From Metellina segmentata (Eukaryota > Arthropoda > Arachnida > Araneae > Tetragnathidae): a DNA stretch of 64,000 nt. The translations under genes were made by a program, and so were the position numbers. Below, piece by piece: positions 22,406-34,052 of the stretch. Positions within the stretch are counted from its first letter, which is position 1, and every line of letters begins with the position of its first letter. Location of the stretch: the NCBI GenBank assembly GCA_947359465.1, contig OX375876.1:61944998-62008997 (forward strand), in the 5' to 3' direction. The notes beneath the pieces were generated by a model. That model was not told the DNA's origin and made no database searches. It saw nothing but the letters and a program-made list of their open reading frames with translations.

Positions 22406-23138
22406 CCCCAGCACACATCATTTCCTAAATTGTCTGTTCCCAAGGCCAGCTTATCCAATAACCTAAGCTGGTTCTTGTAGATCTCAAGTTTCACGTGCTA
22501 ATAGAATTGATTTAATTTATTTATGCTAAGTGAGATTTGTTATAACAACGACAAGAAAATGTATTTTTACTTCTTTCCGTTAACTGATTTGTTCCCGTTT
22601 TTTTCACGGAACAAGAGGTTTAAGATTTTGTATGCACCGATCCGGGCATAATGTCAACGGATTTGATTTCGAATACATTAGTCTTCGCTTTAAAACTCTG
22701 TTAATAAAATCCCAAGCAGAAAGTTTATTCTAGTTTTTTGGTTTCTTTTTTCGAGGACGTCAAATAGGAGTGATGTGTATTTCCTGAAAGCATTACTCTT
22801 CACCGAATGACAGTTCTCGTGTTACTGGAGTGTAGTCTAAAATCCATTCATCACTTTAAAACGTTTTGGCCCTTCTTTCACTTTTAGAATGTCGTCAGCT
22901 ATAAAATCACAGGTCGTTTTCCGTTTTTGTCACTTAGTTTTTGTTTTGAACTTTATGTTTGCTCTGCATTGGTATAATTCGCTATGCAATAGAAGTTATT
23001 GCCTATTATTTCTCAACCTTGCAGTAATATAACATTTTATTACTCATTCGCTCATTTCTAGACACATGTAGTGATAAAAAAATCAGTACAGGAAGAATGT
23101 ATATATATACTATACTGTGTGTGTGGGGGGGGGGGTTA
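22406..23138. other. Unassigned sequence
   Basis: No gene is supported. A perfect 8-bp inverted repeat CCAGCTTA / TAAGCTGG lies at about 22444-22471. A short (TA)n, (GT)n and a G run of about 12 occur at 23098-23136. Confidence 0.35.
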
Positions 23139-23700
23139 AAAATTGCATCTCCATGAAAGATTAATATGGCTACTCATGCAAATTAAACGAAACTTGCAGG
23201 AAATGCAAAACAGGTTAGGATGTGCAAATGATTAGATTTACAAGGCGATCACGCATGTGTGGGCCGAGAAACACCCTCTAAACTTCCAAGTGAGCAGTGT
23301 ACAAAAAGCACTGTAAAGGTGCGTTGAAATGTGTGTATCGTCGTTTGACTGTTGTAAATGATTGATTAGAAGTCAATATGCCTCGCCAAAAACTCAGAGT
23401 GCCATACGAGCAACTAACGGAGTTCGAATGGAGCCGCGTGGTGGCGGGCTTTTGTACTGTGAAATAGCCTCTCGCACGGGGCGTAATGCCACAACAGTGA
23501 TGTGTGTGTGGAAGAGATTGACCATGGAGAACCGGACAAATCGAAACCCCGGCAGTGGGTCACGCAATATGGCGTTACCACGAGACACCTCATCCTCATG
23601 TCGGTGACGGCCCGTCCTGTGTCCTCTCGTGCGTTGGGACAACATTGGAGCAGGTCTAAAGGGTCATTGTCTGCCCCCACGATTAGTAAGTTGTAGAGAT
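23139..23700 (+). pseudogene. Tc1-like element, 5' fragment with transposase N-terminus
   Basis: Upstream sequence (TGCATCTCCATG, GCAAATGATTAGA) resembles the end region of the intact element at 43664. From ATG at 23377 it encodes MPRQKLRVPYEQLTEFEWSR, then frame-shifted SYCEIASRTGRNATTVM...VWKRL (helix-turn-helix) with a linker RTNRNPGSGSRN (GRPR-like hook region). A second frame shift leads into VTARPVSSRALGQHWS and ends at SAPTISKL near 23693. Only the DNA-binding half of a Tc1 transposase is present. One stop and two frameshifts disable it. The catalytic half is not adjacent; a satellite follows instead. Confidence 0.7.
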
Positions 23701-23914
23701 AACGTCCTTCAATTTTTCTTGCTCTTAAAGATAATGCAAATGTAATAAAATATAAGAATAATTTGAACAATCCTGACTCAATAATTTGGTATTTGATTTC
23801 TCAATAATACGAATTAAAACTTCTTAGAAACAGAATCTTATAAATTTTTTAACTAAAGAAATCGCACATGAAATAAAACTTTTCCTATCAAAAACGTTTA
23901 TAAAATAACCTGAA

Positions 23915-25435
23915 ATTCCAAATCGAAAACCCTTTCGCGTTGTTTTGCCCAATTACGTAACATTGGCCATGAAAGCTGACACGTGTTACTTAGACAGAGA
24001 AAATACTACATTGCTTCTGAGACATAAGAAGCATCTCTCTGATCAAAGTTCGTTTGGATTTGAAAGGAACCATCAGATGTTATGTACTTCAAATGGCTAA
24101 TCGAGCTTAATAAAAAATATTTGAAAAGAAAGACCAATAATATTTTATAATCTTCGCCTCTATTTTAGGTTCTAGAAAGTCTACCTATACAACCTTTTGC
24201 TAACAAATTAGAATAGGGGCACTTTAAAACCTCGTTACACTGTTTTTGGAATCTATATGTCAATATATCGCTCCTGGGCGAAATTTTCTTATAGGATAGA
24301 CCACAAATACTTTGAACCAGAAGTTAAGGATCGAAAACCACTTCGAGGTGTTACGCCCAATTAAGTGATATTGGCCATAAGAGCTGACATACATGTTGCT
24401 CGGAAAAGAAAGTGCTATGATTTTGAAAAAAAAAATAGCTTCTCCCTAATCTGATTTAATTTAGCTTCAAAATGGTGCAATTCCATCAAAGAAGTTATGA
24501 TACATTTTGAAAATAAATGAAAATAATAGCACCTAAAGACCTCGTGCCATTGTATCTGAAATCCATTGACCAATGTATTAGTGAGTAAAACTGCTTGGCG
24601 AAATTTTCTACCACGATAGACCACAAATAAATTGAACCTGAAGTTAAGGATCGAAAACCACTTCGTGGTGTTGCACCTAATTAAGTGACATTGGCCATAA
24701 GAGCTGACATACGTATTGCTCAGAAAAGAAAGTGCTATGATTTTGAAAAAAAAAAATAGCTTCTCCTTATTCAGACTTAATTTGGCTTCAAAATGGTGCA
24801 ATTTCATCAAAGAAGTTATGTTATGTTTTGAAAATAAATGAAAACAAGGGCACCTAAAGACCTCGTTCCATTGTATCTGAAATCCATTGACCAATGTATA
24901 AGTGAGTAAAACTGCTTGGCGAAATTTTCTACCACGATAGACCACAAATAAATTGAACCTGAAGTTAAGGCTCGAAAACCACTTCGTGGTGTTGCACCTA
25001 ATTAAGTGACATTGGCCATAAGAGCTGACATACGTATTGCTCAGAAAAGAAAGTGCTATGATTTTGAAAAAAAAAAAAATAGCTTCTCCTTATTCAGACT
25101 TAATTTGGCTTCAAAATGGTGCAATTTCATCAAAGAAGTTATGTTATGTTTTGAAAATAAATGAAAACAAGGGCACCTAAAGACCTCGTTCCATTGTATC
25201 TGAAATCCATTGACCAATGTATAAGTGAGTAAAACTGCTTGGCGAAATTTTCTACCACGATAGACCACAAATAAATTGAACCTGAAGTTAAGGATCGAAA
25301 ACCACTTCGCGGTGTTGCGTCCAATTACGTGATATTGGCCATAAAACCTGACATACGTGTTGCTCGGACAAAGAAAGTGCTTCGATTGTGGAAAAAAAAG
25401 AAGCATCTCCCACAGATGCGTGAAAGAGATCATTA
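23915..25435. repeat. Satellite-like tandem repeat, about 321-bp unit, four to five copies
   Basis: The marker AAGTTAAGGATCGAAAACC recurs at 24321, 24641, 24962 and 25285, with a diverged start copy near 23919. Other shared blocks are GACATTGGCCATAAGAGCTG, GAAAGTGCTATGATTTTGAA and CCACGATAGACCACAAATAA. The inner units are more alike than the outer ones. The period is close to 107 codons, so minus-strand frames stay open across unit borders (for example 24945-24415). Those frames are not taken as genes. Confidence 0.88.
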
Positions 25436-26431
25436 CCTGAAAAACAATCGAGCCGATAGTCACTTAATGGACTCAGTTTGGGCAAATTTGGCGTGAAAAA
25501 TGAAATTTGGCAAAGAAAAAATGTTGTTTCTATAGCGACGGAATATCCTGGAGCTGCGCCAAAGAAAATGGACTGGATTCTGTCAGGCCGCCTTAGAGCG
25601 TGTTAGCTTTGAGCCGAGAAAATTATTGGATTCTCCAATGGGCATTTATTTTAAGTTTAAAGCCGGCTTTGTGTACGCCTTCCGTAACATCTGGTTTAAG
25701 ATGAATGTCCTCCGAAATTAGAAGTGTCGAGGGTATAGTGGAGGGAGTTAATTCGCACCAACCTTTTTCTTCTTGTCGAGGGGACTTGCCGAAGTTTAAT
25801 TAAAATCCGAGTCCACTTTTGGTTTTTCTTTGAGGTTAAAAGCGCAGTTTTCTTTAATGCCGAGGTTATTAACTTTCAAAATGCGTCGGAGGTAGCTTTA
25901 TTTGAGTTAAAAATCGTGGCACAGATGTTTAGTTCGTCGAATGAAAATCGTTTCCACGCCTAGACACGAAATAAATTAATACACTAGTCAAGAAAGAAGT
26001 ATGAGAAATTTCGGTATAAGTGATATAATTTGTAAAAGTTTCACGAAGCGTTGAAAAGTGGGAAATTATGGGAATATGTTGTTTTGAGAATGACGAGTTA
26101 ATTGAACTGAGGATCATAGAATATTTATGAAAAGATCAAGAACACAAAATTGCAATCTCAGAGGAGAAAAAGATTTTTACAAATAAAAGTTTTTAATTTA
26201 TGCTGCAAACACTCAAGGAAATTATTAACGTGCAATTTCTATATAATTACTGTGGAGACGTTGCATGGTGATCCGAGTCTAATTTACTTTGGAGATGAAC
26301 TCACTATTCACTTTTAGATTACCAGTTCTAAAAAAATATAGGTAAGTTTTTCTGGTTACACGCATGCAGACGTACGCTTATTAAAAAAAAAATTAGACAT
26401 TAAAAAAAAAAAACCGAATTAAAAACAACGT
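25436..26431. other. Unassigned sequence
   Basis: No gene is supported. About 25500-25900 is somewhat less AT-rich than its surroundings and has no repeat partners in the window, so it may be older single-copy DNA. Confidence 0.35.
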
Positions 26432-28236
26432 TTAACCCTCTTTTGACGTAGAATACGTCTTACTTTTCGAAACCGAGGTAGCACACTTAATTTTTGAGTG
26501 TCACTAAAAGAGTTAATCACGGAAAATTTAATAACTTGACAAATAGAAATGACACATAGCTGAACAATATTGCTTTCAATAGAACATTAAACATAGCATG
26601 TTATAAATGCTCATTGATCTCGCGTTGACGTAATCGGTTGATGCAAATGCCGCGCAAATTTGAGTCACGAAAATGCGCAATGCCGCTCATATTAATTTAG
26701 TCTAGCTCCGGCCTCCTTTGTGCGTGTGCGACATTTGAGGTGTCATTTGTTTCGTCTCTTTGAGCTTTATAAATAACACAATAGAAATAAAACCTAAATA
26801 TATTTAGTACTTGTTTAGATATCGTACTTCAAAGTGTGGAAATTTTGCAAACATTTCAAAATGTCCAAATATATGCATAATTAATACAAAAAAAAATTAT
26901 AAAAACGTCGACAGGAAGAAAGATTGAGAGACGAGTTTGTGCATAATTGAAAAATACATTCACAATATAAAAGTTTTCGCGTGCCTAGGAAAAAAATATT
27001 TTTTCCTCTTATTATAGTTTGTATATGCTTAGTATAAAAATAACGTTATCAAATTACAAGAGACACTACAGCACAATACACTATGTATATCCCATGTCTT
27101 TCTAGAAATGAAATACGTAACCAGAATTCAAATAATCTTTATAAAAAGAATCTATCAGATGACTTAATTACACAGTTCATCAGCACACATGTAAGAAACA
27201 TTGACATTCAATTTTTTAACGAATCTTTATCCTCAACAGATGATGCCAAGGTACGAAAATGCAAGTTAAAAATTATTTGCTAAACCTCTATGTTGTTTTT
27301 AAATTCATTGTATCACTGAAACTAATTGATGACAAATAGTAAGAAACTGACGGGCTGTGTCGGGACACGGCCTCTAGGTTTAAGGCGTAGAATACATCAG
27401 TGAGGTCATATGGTGAATGAGAGAAAGAAATTAGCACTATACTGTTTAAATTTCACGCATCAAAATGTTCATGGCTCCGCACATTTATCACAAGTGGTGC
27501 ACTCGCTGCTGATGTTGAAGGTTGTGGCTCATTACCGACCTCCATGGGTTGAACCCTGTCATTCTATTATAAAACGTTTGTGTCATCAGAAATGAAACTG
27601 ACCGGGACTACGACAGCGTCGAACTGAGTGATGGAGGTACTTGGAGCACTCGTATCAGTTCACCTTGAAGGTGCGACGTTTTATACTTTCAAGAACGCCC
27701 TCCGAGCTCATTTTGACACTCAGAATGGGATGTCTGGATCTTCTTGGATTCTCCATTTTACTCTCTCGATCTTTCTTCCTATTGACGTTTTCGATAATTC
27801 TTCTGCCGTTTATTATGCATTTATTTGGACATTTTGTAATTTTTGCGATTTTCCGAAGTTTGATTTCTAAACAAGTATATTTCTATTATTATTTATAACG
27901 CTCAAAGAGACGAAACATATGACGCCTAAAACCTCGTGTTTAAACAAGGAGGCCGGAGCTAGATTAAATTTATGTGAGCGGAAAAGAGCATTTTCGTGAC
28001 TCAATTTTGCACTGCGATTGCATCAGCCGATGACTTCAGCTCAAGATCAACGAGCATTTAGAACATTCTTTGTTTAATGCTATTTTGAACTCGATATCAT
28101 TCCTTTGTGTTTCATTTATACTTTTCAAGTTAATAAATTTTTTGCACTCGCGCTTTTTGGCTTTTTGGTGACAGTCACAAATTAATCGTGGTACCCCATT
28201 TTCGAAAGGAAAGACGAATTCTACGTCAAAAAAGCG
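26432..28236. mobile_element. 1.8-kb element with inverted arms of about 360 bp
   Basis: The left arm (26432-26795) and right arm (about 27875-28236) are imperfect inverted copies. Shared blocks include GACGTAGAATACGTC-like ends, GAGGCCGGAGCTAGA, CTCAAAGAGACGAAAC and TTTTCGTGACTCAA. The left border is TTAACCCTCTTTTGACG. The right border has lost the TTAACCC but keeps CTACGTCAAAA. The TTAA border hints at a piggyBac/Kolobok-type transposase. The 1.1-kb core has only short frames (27083-27283 and 27628-27898), none recognisable, so it is probably non-autonomous. Confidence 0.78.
27083..27283 (+). CDS. Unassigned short open frame inside the long-armed element
   Basis: A 66-codon frame from ATG with a varied, hydrophilic composition (NNLYKKNLSDDLITQFISTH) rather than the Phe/Lys bias of local chance frames. 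A GCCAAGGTACG near 27250 could be a splice donor. No domain is recognised. It could be a captured exon, an element-encoded peptide or chance. Confidence 0.15.
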   Translation: MYIPCLSRNEIRNQNSNNLYKKNLSDDLITQFISTHVRNIDIQFFNESLSSTDDAKVRKCKLKIIC

Positions 28237-29559
28237 AACAAACATGAATACAATTCTTTCTAGCCATGACTTTTTTACATGCATGGTTTCCCGCTCTACT
28301 GTTACTCCCCTACATTAAAACTATTTAGACCAGATTTGTCTATCAAATGATAAAAATTACATCAGATTTATTACGTAAAAAGTTTTGGAATATAATCCTT
28401 GCATTGTAATCTAAATTTCAGTTTTTATTGATTTTACCACTATTGTATATTTATGGAAGTAAATTATGCAAAATGAATTGTTTTTAACAATCGTGGTCTA
28501 ATTTTGTCCTTGTATAGCAAAAAAATGACAGTAGATAACAGACCAAGCCAAATCTTTACAATTGTGAGTGAATAGCATTATTGTATAATGTCTATTCTAG
28601 ACAAAGAAAGTAAATACCAAAAAGTAGAAAAATAACGGCATTCAAGAACGACAGTTATTCGAAGCGTTAAAGGAAGAAGAAGCAAAACTACGTTACAAAT
28701 CGTTTCTGAAAGACATTTTTAGATGTTCGAAGCAACTCGAAAATAGTTCAATACCAGAAGACAGACAGAAACAATTCAATGATGGGATGTGAAGGAAAAG
28801 TTTCTCGAAACTTGGCTGTGCACTTTTTATTCTATCATTTTCTCTCTCCTTTACTTCCATCAATCTTCTTTACATGGATTCTATGTCCCATAAAAATGCA
28901 AGGTGTCTAGTGAGAAGGAAAAGAAGCAAGATCTGTGTTGTGTCTATTCTAAACTTTGAGAAGTCCGAATTCATTACCGTCATTCCGAAAAGGAAAAAGG
29001 ATTTGGGTTAAAAGCACTTCCAAAAAGGATACCTTTCAAAGAACCTTGCTAAAATATCTCACTCTTTTTTTCATGCTTATATTCCTTGTCCAATTGTGTT
29101 AGTTTATGTGCCATCTACCATGCCTGGAGGGGTGAGATTTTTTTAAGTTTCAATTTAACGTACAACTCAAGGCTTATTCAATTTCAATCCTTTCCTAATA
29201 CGTAATTGATGTAGATATATTGAGCACTTCGATTTGAACTGAAATCGTTGTTTATAATGAGTAATTATCCCCTCCCGATAGTAGGACACTCAGAATATTT
29301 TATTTTCTAATTTTATAATTCAAATCGTGCAAAACAAGTAAGTAAGTAAAAGGAAATCCTTTTGTGATTTGAAGACAATTACAACTTGTCTAAAGATCAG
29401 ACTTGGTAAATAACTACTCTTAGCCAAACAGGTTACTTACTACATTTTGTTTCTGTAAATGTAAATTTATCTAACTTTAAAAAAGATTAAACTAGCTCTG
29501 ATTAACCGGAACAAACCTTTCGAACTTAAAGTCCTTTTATGAAAGGACTGTGGCAAGCC
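28237..29559. other. Unassigned sequence with one coding-like stretch
   Basis: Apart from 28628-28792, no feature is supported. A hairpin AGTCCTTT / AAAGGACT around TATG lies at about 29530-29550. Confidence 0.35.
28628..28792 (+). CDS. Coding-like stretch, possible exon or gene remnant
   Basis: A 54-codon frame between TAG (28625) and TGA (28790) has strongly protein-like composition: GIQERQLFEALKEEEAKLRY, KSFLKDIFRCSKQLENSSIP. It lacks an ATG. TGTCTATTCTAG, a good acceptor-like sequence, lies about 30 bp upstream, but the frame has a stop between them. I do not recognise a family. An amphipathic, LYR-like helix is a loose impression only. Confidence 0.2.
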   Translation, partial: KNNGIQERQLFEALKEEEAKLRYKSFLKDIFRCSKQLENSSIPEDRQKQFNDGM

Positions 29560-30235
29560 ATTACCTGAAATTAGATAGGTTAATTTATGCATGAAAAGCT
29601 AGTAATAGTTTTCGATCAACCGAGCATTAGATGAATCGAGATTAAGATAAATGGGGATTTGGTAGTAAAATCTTCGACCAACTTAACCTATCGGCTTAGA
29701 GCAGAAACTGATTGACTGACAAATTTTGACTTGAAATACTGCACCGTTCTACCTTAAATTAAATAATTTAATTTATGCTTGAAAAAAAGTAATAGTTTAC
29801 GATCAACCGAGCATTAAATGAATCGATATTTAGATAAATGGGGGCAACTAAGCCACTTGAAATAATTAATTAACTCTTCGATCAACATTACCTAGTTCCT
29901 ACATACAACCATAAATATTTCTCAGCATATCAACTTAGAGCAGAAACTCATGGACTTACAAATTTTGACCTAAAATACTGCACCTTTGTACCTCAAATTA
30001 AATAAGTTAATTTATGCATGAAAAATAGTTATAGTTTTCGATCAATCGAGTATTAAATGAATAGAGATTTAGATAATTAGGGAACTAAGTCACTTGAAAT
30101 CATTACCATTTGATAATGAAATCTTCGATCAACATAACCTAGTTCCTACATGCCCGTATATATTATGCAACATATTAACTTAGAGCAAAAAACTCATTGG
30201 ATGACAAACTTTTTATGGATTTTAGTTAAAAAAAT
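29560..30235. repeat. Tandem repeat, about 190-240-bp unit, three copies
   Basis: Blocks TTAATTTATGCATGAAAA, ATCAACCGAGCATTA, TCTTCGACCAAC and CTTAGAGCAGAAACT recur in order from about 29570, 29763 and 30002. Copies differ by substitutions and indels of tens of bases. Non-coding. Confidence 0.82.
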
Positions 30236-30314
30236 AACATAAACATTTTGATATAGCGTTAAATCTATTGCATCTGACTACATATCTCATCATCATGAAA
30301 ATAAGTATTTAGAG

Positions 30315-30460
30315 CAGGGCTCGAAATACCCGGGTGCACAGGTGCACTGTGCACATGAAAATATAATTGTGCACCTAATTTTTTTCCCACTAGGTGCACC
30401 TAATTTAAAAACTTAGGTGCACAAGGTGCACCTATATTAAAAAATCTATTTCGAGGCCTG
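30315..30460. mobile_element. 146-bp hAT MITE with perfect 8-bp target duplication
   Basis: Ends are CAGGGCTCGAAATA and, backwards, CAGGCCTCGAAATA. The flanking octamers at 30307-30314 and 30461-30468 are both ATTTAGAG, the 8-bp duplication expected for hAT elements. The interior contains at least five GTGCAC motifs, several as (A)GGTGCAC, in both orientations. No coding capacity. The perfect duplication indicates a comparatively recent insertion. Confidence 0.9.
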
Positions 30461-30468
30461 ATTTAGAG

Positions 30469-31775
30469 TCTTAAATACCAGTTAATGCTTTTCTGCTTTA
30501 AACCGACGATATATCTTCACTTGAACTAAGTAACTAAGTTGTTTTGGTTTTAGAGATAAATTTAAAAACAATTTTTTTTTTCCACGCCAATGCCTGCTTC
30601 ATTCATATCTACACTTTCATTAGCATATATAGAGACCTTAAGGCGTCAAAAAGTTACTTAATTCTTGCATTAAATTCTGTAGTATATCTCTCTCTCTCTC
30701 AGAAAGCTTTACAATTTTAAGTGTAACTCAAAATTCTCAATTTTCGAGTTGCCTAGTTTTTGTATTCAGTTGAAAATATATACTGTGAATATTAGATCGT
30801 CTAACAATGAATTTTTATTTACGTGTCTTGGGAAATAGGTACGTTAGGACCCAAGTGATTTCTAAAGTGAACCGTATAGAGAAATGGTGCATGCAGAAGC
30901 CTGCACTGGAATTCAAAACTACTAAACCAAACAAGACATTTATTAGGACGACGACCGTTGAACTGACAAATTCTTCTGAAAACTTAATCATTCTTCCAAA
31001 TCAGAATTCCAATTATGGTTAAAGATAAAATAAAAATTGAGTGGGAAAGTTCCACGTATAGTGAATAGTAAAATGTAAATAAATCGAAACAGCAATCGCA
31101 AGCTCGAACTCGCACGCTCCATCGATAAATTTTTGGCATCTGTAAGTTTATCCCAATACGAAATCAACATTGCTCTCAAAAGTTAAACAATGTTCTGGTT
31201 AAATGGATGGGAGTTAAAAAAGGCAAGTGCTTAACGAACTTACCAAGACGTAAGTGAAGGATTCCTATGTACCGCCTTCGGTAGAGGATTGAAAGGACTT
31301 TTATTATCCTGAAAGTCTCTGACAGTTTTTTTAATGCTAATTATTGAGTAATACATCTTTGATAAAGAGCCCCCAAAGCATTACGAATTAGTGAGCCTTT
31401 TCCGTAATGAAACTAATTTAAGTTTTGTGTATCTAATCTTTCAGGTCAAATATTCCATCAATAAAACTTAATTTTTGCTCAACAGACAGGTTGAGGAGAC
31501 AGGTTGATAAAGTGAAAAATAAGCCATAGCAATAAACTGAGTGAATTTCTACTCTACTATACACATGTTCAAAAATGAATGTGTTACTGAATTAGTTTCA
31601 AACATCAGTGTTACCAGCAAGCAAAATTTTAACCATGGCTTATCAAAACGTTGAACTGTCAAGTGAGATATATTCCTCGATAACTTTAAGTTTTATTATC
31701 ATTACGGCCAATGATGTTTGAAGTACAAGTCAACTACTATAGCACATAAAGTCGAATTCAGCCAACTCTTTATCA
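30469..31775. other. Unassigned AT-rich sequence
   Basis: No gene is supported. A 71-codon frame from ATG at 30807 (MNFYLRVLGNRYVRTQVISK...) is not recognised and may be chance. A (CT)n stretch lies near 30690-30702. Confidence 0.3.
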
Positions 31776-32013
31776 TGGGATCCGCAGTAGTTCAGTTGGA
31801 AGAGTAACTGTTTAGCAACCGGAGGTTTGCGAGTTCGAATCCAACCAAAGATAGTAGTGTAGAAAGGGGTCTGGTGCACGTTGAATCTATTGTGGCCTCA
31901 AATGTCCTCACGTTTTCGAGGTGTGGAAGTTTGGAGAGTGAACTGCCAGTTCAGGTGTGTCCTCGTCATCTGAGAGTGGTTCAAATTACCTGGTGCTATC
32001 CTCGAATATTTCC
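31776..32013 (+). mobile_element. SINE family B, host of a nested SINE
   Basis: This has the best preserved head of the family: GTAGTTCAGTTGGAAGAGTA, TTTAGCAACCGGAGG and box B GAGTTCGAATCC. The body follows (GTGCACGTTGAATCTATTGT; GGCCTCAAATGTCCTCACG). It is interrupted at CCTCGAATATTTCC, where a second SINE has inserted, and resumes at 32347-32375 with CTTCAGAGTTCGATCTCGG. Its RNA would be made by polymerase III from the internal A and B boxes. Confidence 0.85.
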
Positions 32014-32332
32014 GCCGACCAACCGGTATAGTGGTTAAGTTGTTAGCCTCTATATCGGAAGGTTCCTGGTTCGAATCCGGGCATGGATGTTTGTAAGCGT
32101 ATGGTGTAGAGGCGGTTGGTACCTTAAATCTGTCGTGGCCAAAAGTCCTCATGTTGGGTTGGTGTGGAAGTTTTGAGAGTGGGGTGCCAGCTCATGTGTT
32201 TATTCGTCATCTGACAGTGGTTCACAATTACGAGGTGTTGTCCTCGGATCTTTCCCTTTAGGGAATGATCCCGGACCGTCGTCAATAGCCCGTTGTGTTG
32301 CTCTAGTAAGACGTTCACTAAAATTACCATTA
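32014..32332 (+). mobile_element. Full-length tRNA-derived SINE nested in another SINE
   Basis: A 319-bp element flanked by a perfect 14-bp duplication, CCTCGAATATTTCC, at 32000-32013 and 32333-32346. Target duplications of this length are expected for LINE-driven insertion. The head differs from family B (box A GGTATAGTGGTTAAG, box B GGTTCGAATCC), but the body is family B: TCTGTCGTGGCC, GTCCTCATGTTGG, TGTCCTCGGATCTTTCCC, GATCCCGGACCGTCGTC and AGCCCGTTGTGTTG. The tail is ATTACCATTA rather than poly-A. Confidence 0.9.
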
Positions 32333-32689
32333 CCTCGAATATTTCCCTTCAGAGTTCGATCTCGGAACTGATACGAACTTATAGAAGCAATGCTTTTGTC
32401 AATTACAAAGTTAAATCAAATAGAAAGATATAAAAAGGAACCCTTATGAAGCCATGAAAGAATTTATTTTATACAAATAAAATTAATATAGAATCCATGA
32501 TATTTTTACAAACTGCAGTCAAAAACAGATTGAAATGTTGAACTTAAGTATGTTTGAAGAGTACTGAACAATCCTCAGTGAACTTCTTACTTACGACTCG
32601 ATTACAAGTTAGCTTTTCTTAAAATGAAGAGAAAAAAGTTATTCTCTTTCTCATTTCTACATATTTAATAATACTTCCATATTAATCAG

Positions 32690-32815
32690 GCGTTGATCTC
32701 GTCATTGAACAGAAGTTCAAAATTACGAGTAGTTATAGTTCCATCGGGATTGATCCCAGACCGTCGCTAAATGCCCATCGTGTTGTACCAGTGCGACGTT
32801 AATATTCAATTTCCC
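32690..32815 (+). mobile_element. SINE family B, 3' fragment
   Basis: Only the last third is present: GATCTCGTCATTGAAC, AGTTCAAAATTACGAG, GATTGATCCCAGACCGTCGC and a diverged CGTGTTGTACCAGTGCGACG. It could be a 5'-truncated insertion. Confidence 0.72.
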
Positions 32816-34052
32816 AAATACCTTCTTCTACATATTGCTGTGACAGATAGTAGTTGGTTCAATATGAACTTCGAAGTATTGTGTTCGCATTTGCCCCATC
32901 TCACCCGGTATCAGAAAACGTTTAACACCACAAACGTACAAAAAACAGATAACCTTTCTCGTTTCACTCTACATTACAGACGTATGGATCCCCCATCTGT
33001 AAAAAAATTATAGTTTTTCCATTTCATCTCAACAAACCATCTGTACACCAGCTTTCACTATTCCCACTTCAGTCTTCACAAGCATTCGAACGTAGTTAGA
33101 AGCAAAGGTTGACCGCACATTTATTTCATTTGGTCGATATTCGATACGAAAACAACATTGGCCTACATTATCTGAAAACGGAGACTAAGATTTAGCGCAA
33201 ACAAGTCAATTCCCCCATGGAAAGGAAAGAAGTGAAAAAATGGCATAATCTGAAATCAATAACTACTAAATTACCGAGTTAATTTGTTCGTTCAACCGTA
33301 AGTGTGTTAAGCATGTTGAATTATTATTTTATTGGATTCTTTTATGTTGCCTGAACGAAAAACTTTTTTATTTTAAACTTACCTTCGCATATATTTAGTT
33401 TTTATGCTATTTTTTCATTAACGATTTTGCTTTTGCAAACTCAATTTCAGATTATTTTTTCTTGCAAGAAACTTATTTTAGAATCTAACCAGGCCTTAAT
33501 TCACATCATTATTAATGGTAGTTTTTGCAGTTCCGGATGTAGTTTTTAGGAACGAAAACTTCTTATCAGCAAATGTCGTTTAATTTTAGATGGACATTTC
33601 CTAATTTAATATTAATACTAGTCTAGTTTTCTTTAATTCATTGATTTATTGACTATCCTACTCTAATTGATTTGGGGACTTGTGTGTTTTTATCATTGAA
33701 TAAATCTTTGTAAGAAATAAACGAACTAAAAGATTTGAAGTCGATAACCCCGAAAGGAACGGTTAACTAAAATAAAACTACCAGAAAAGATATAAGCTTA
33801 TGCATTATGTTGTGTTGTTAAAATATTCTAGTAAGTATTTATACATCATCAAATAAACGTACGATTTCCTTCAGGTATCGCTTTACTTAAAATGAAATGG
33901 CTTTTGTTGATATTGTGTTATGATATAATAACGCTTGTGTTATTATAAACTTAACTAGTCATATGCCATTTAGCTTTAAATAGTTTATAGATGTGACGTG
34001 GTTTTAAATACTAAAGGATGTCTCGTTTTTTACAATTCAGAGGAAGAACGTT
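32816..34052. other. Unassigned AT-rich sequence
   Basis: No gene, SINE or transposon end is recognised. The 80-codon frame at 32771-33013 begins inside the SINE fragment and is a by-product. Confidence 0.35.

Noticed and set aside
22093..22466. Two overlapping frames of 111 and 114 codons
   Set aside because: Both translate a SINE and its flank; related SINE copies do not keep the frame.
24415..24945. 176-codon minus-strand open frame
   Set aside because: It is a translation of the 321-bp satellite unit read through twice. Open only because the period is close to a multiple of three.
32016..32090. Functional tRNA gene
   Set aside because: A and B boxes are good, but acceptor arms do not pair and the sequence continues into a SINE body with target duplications.
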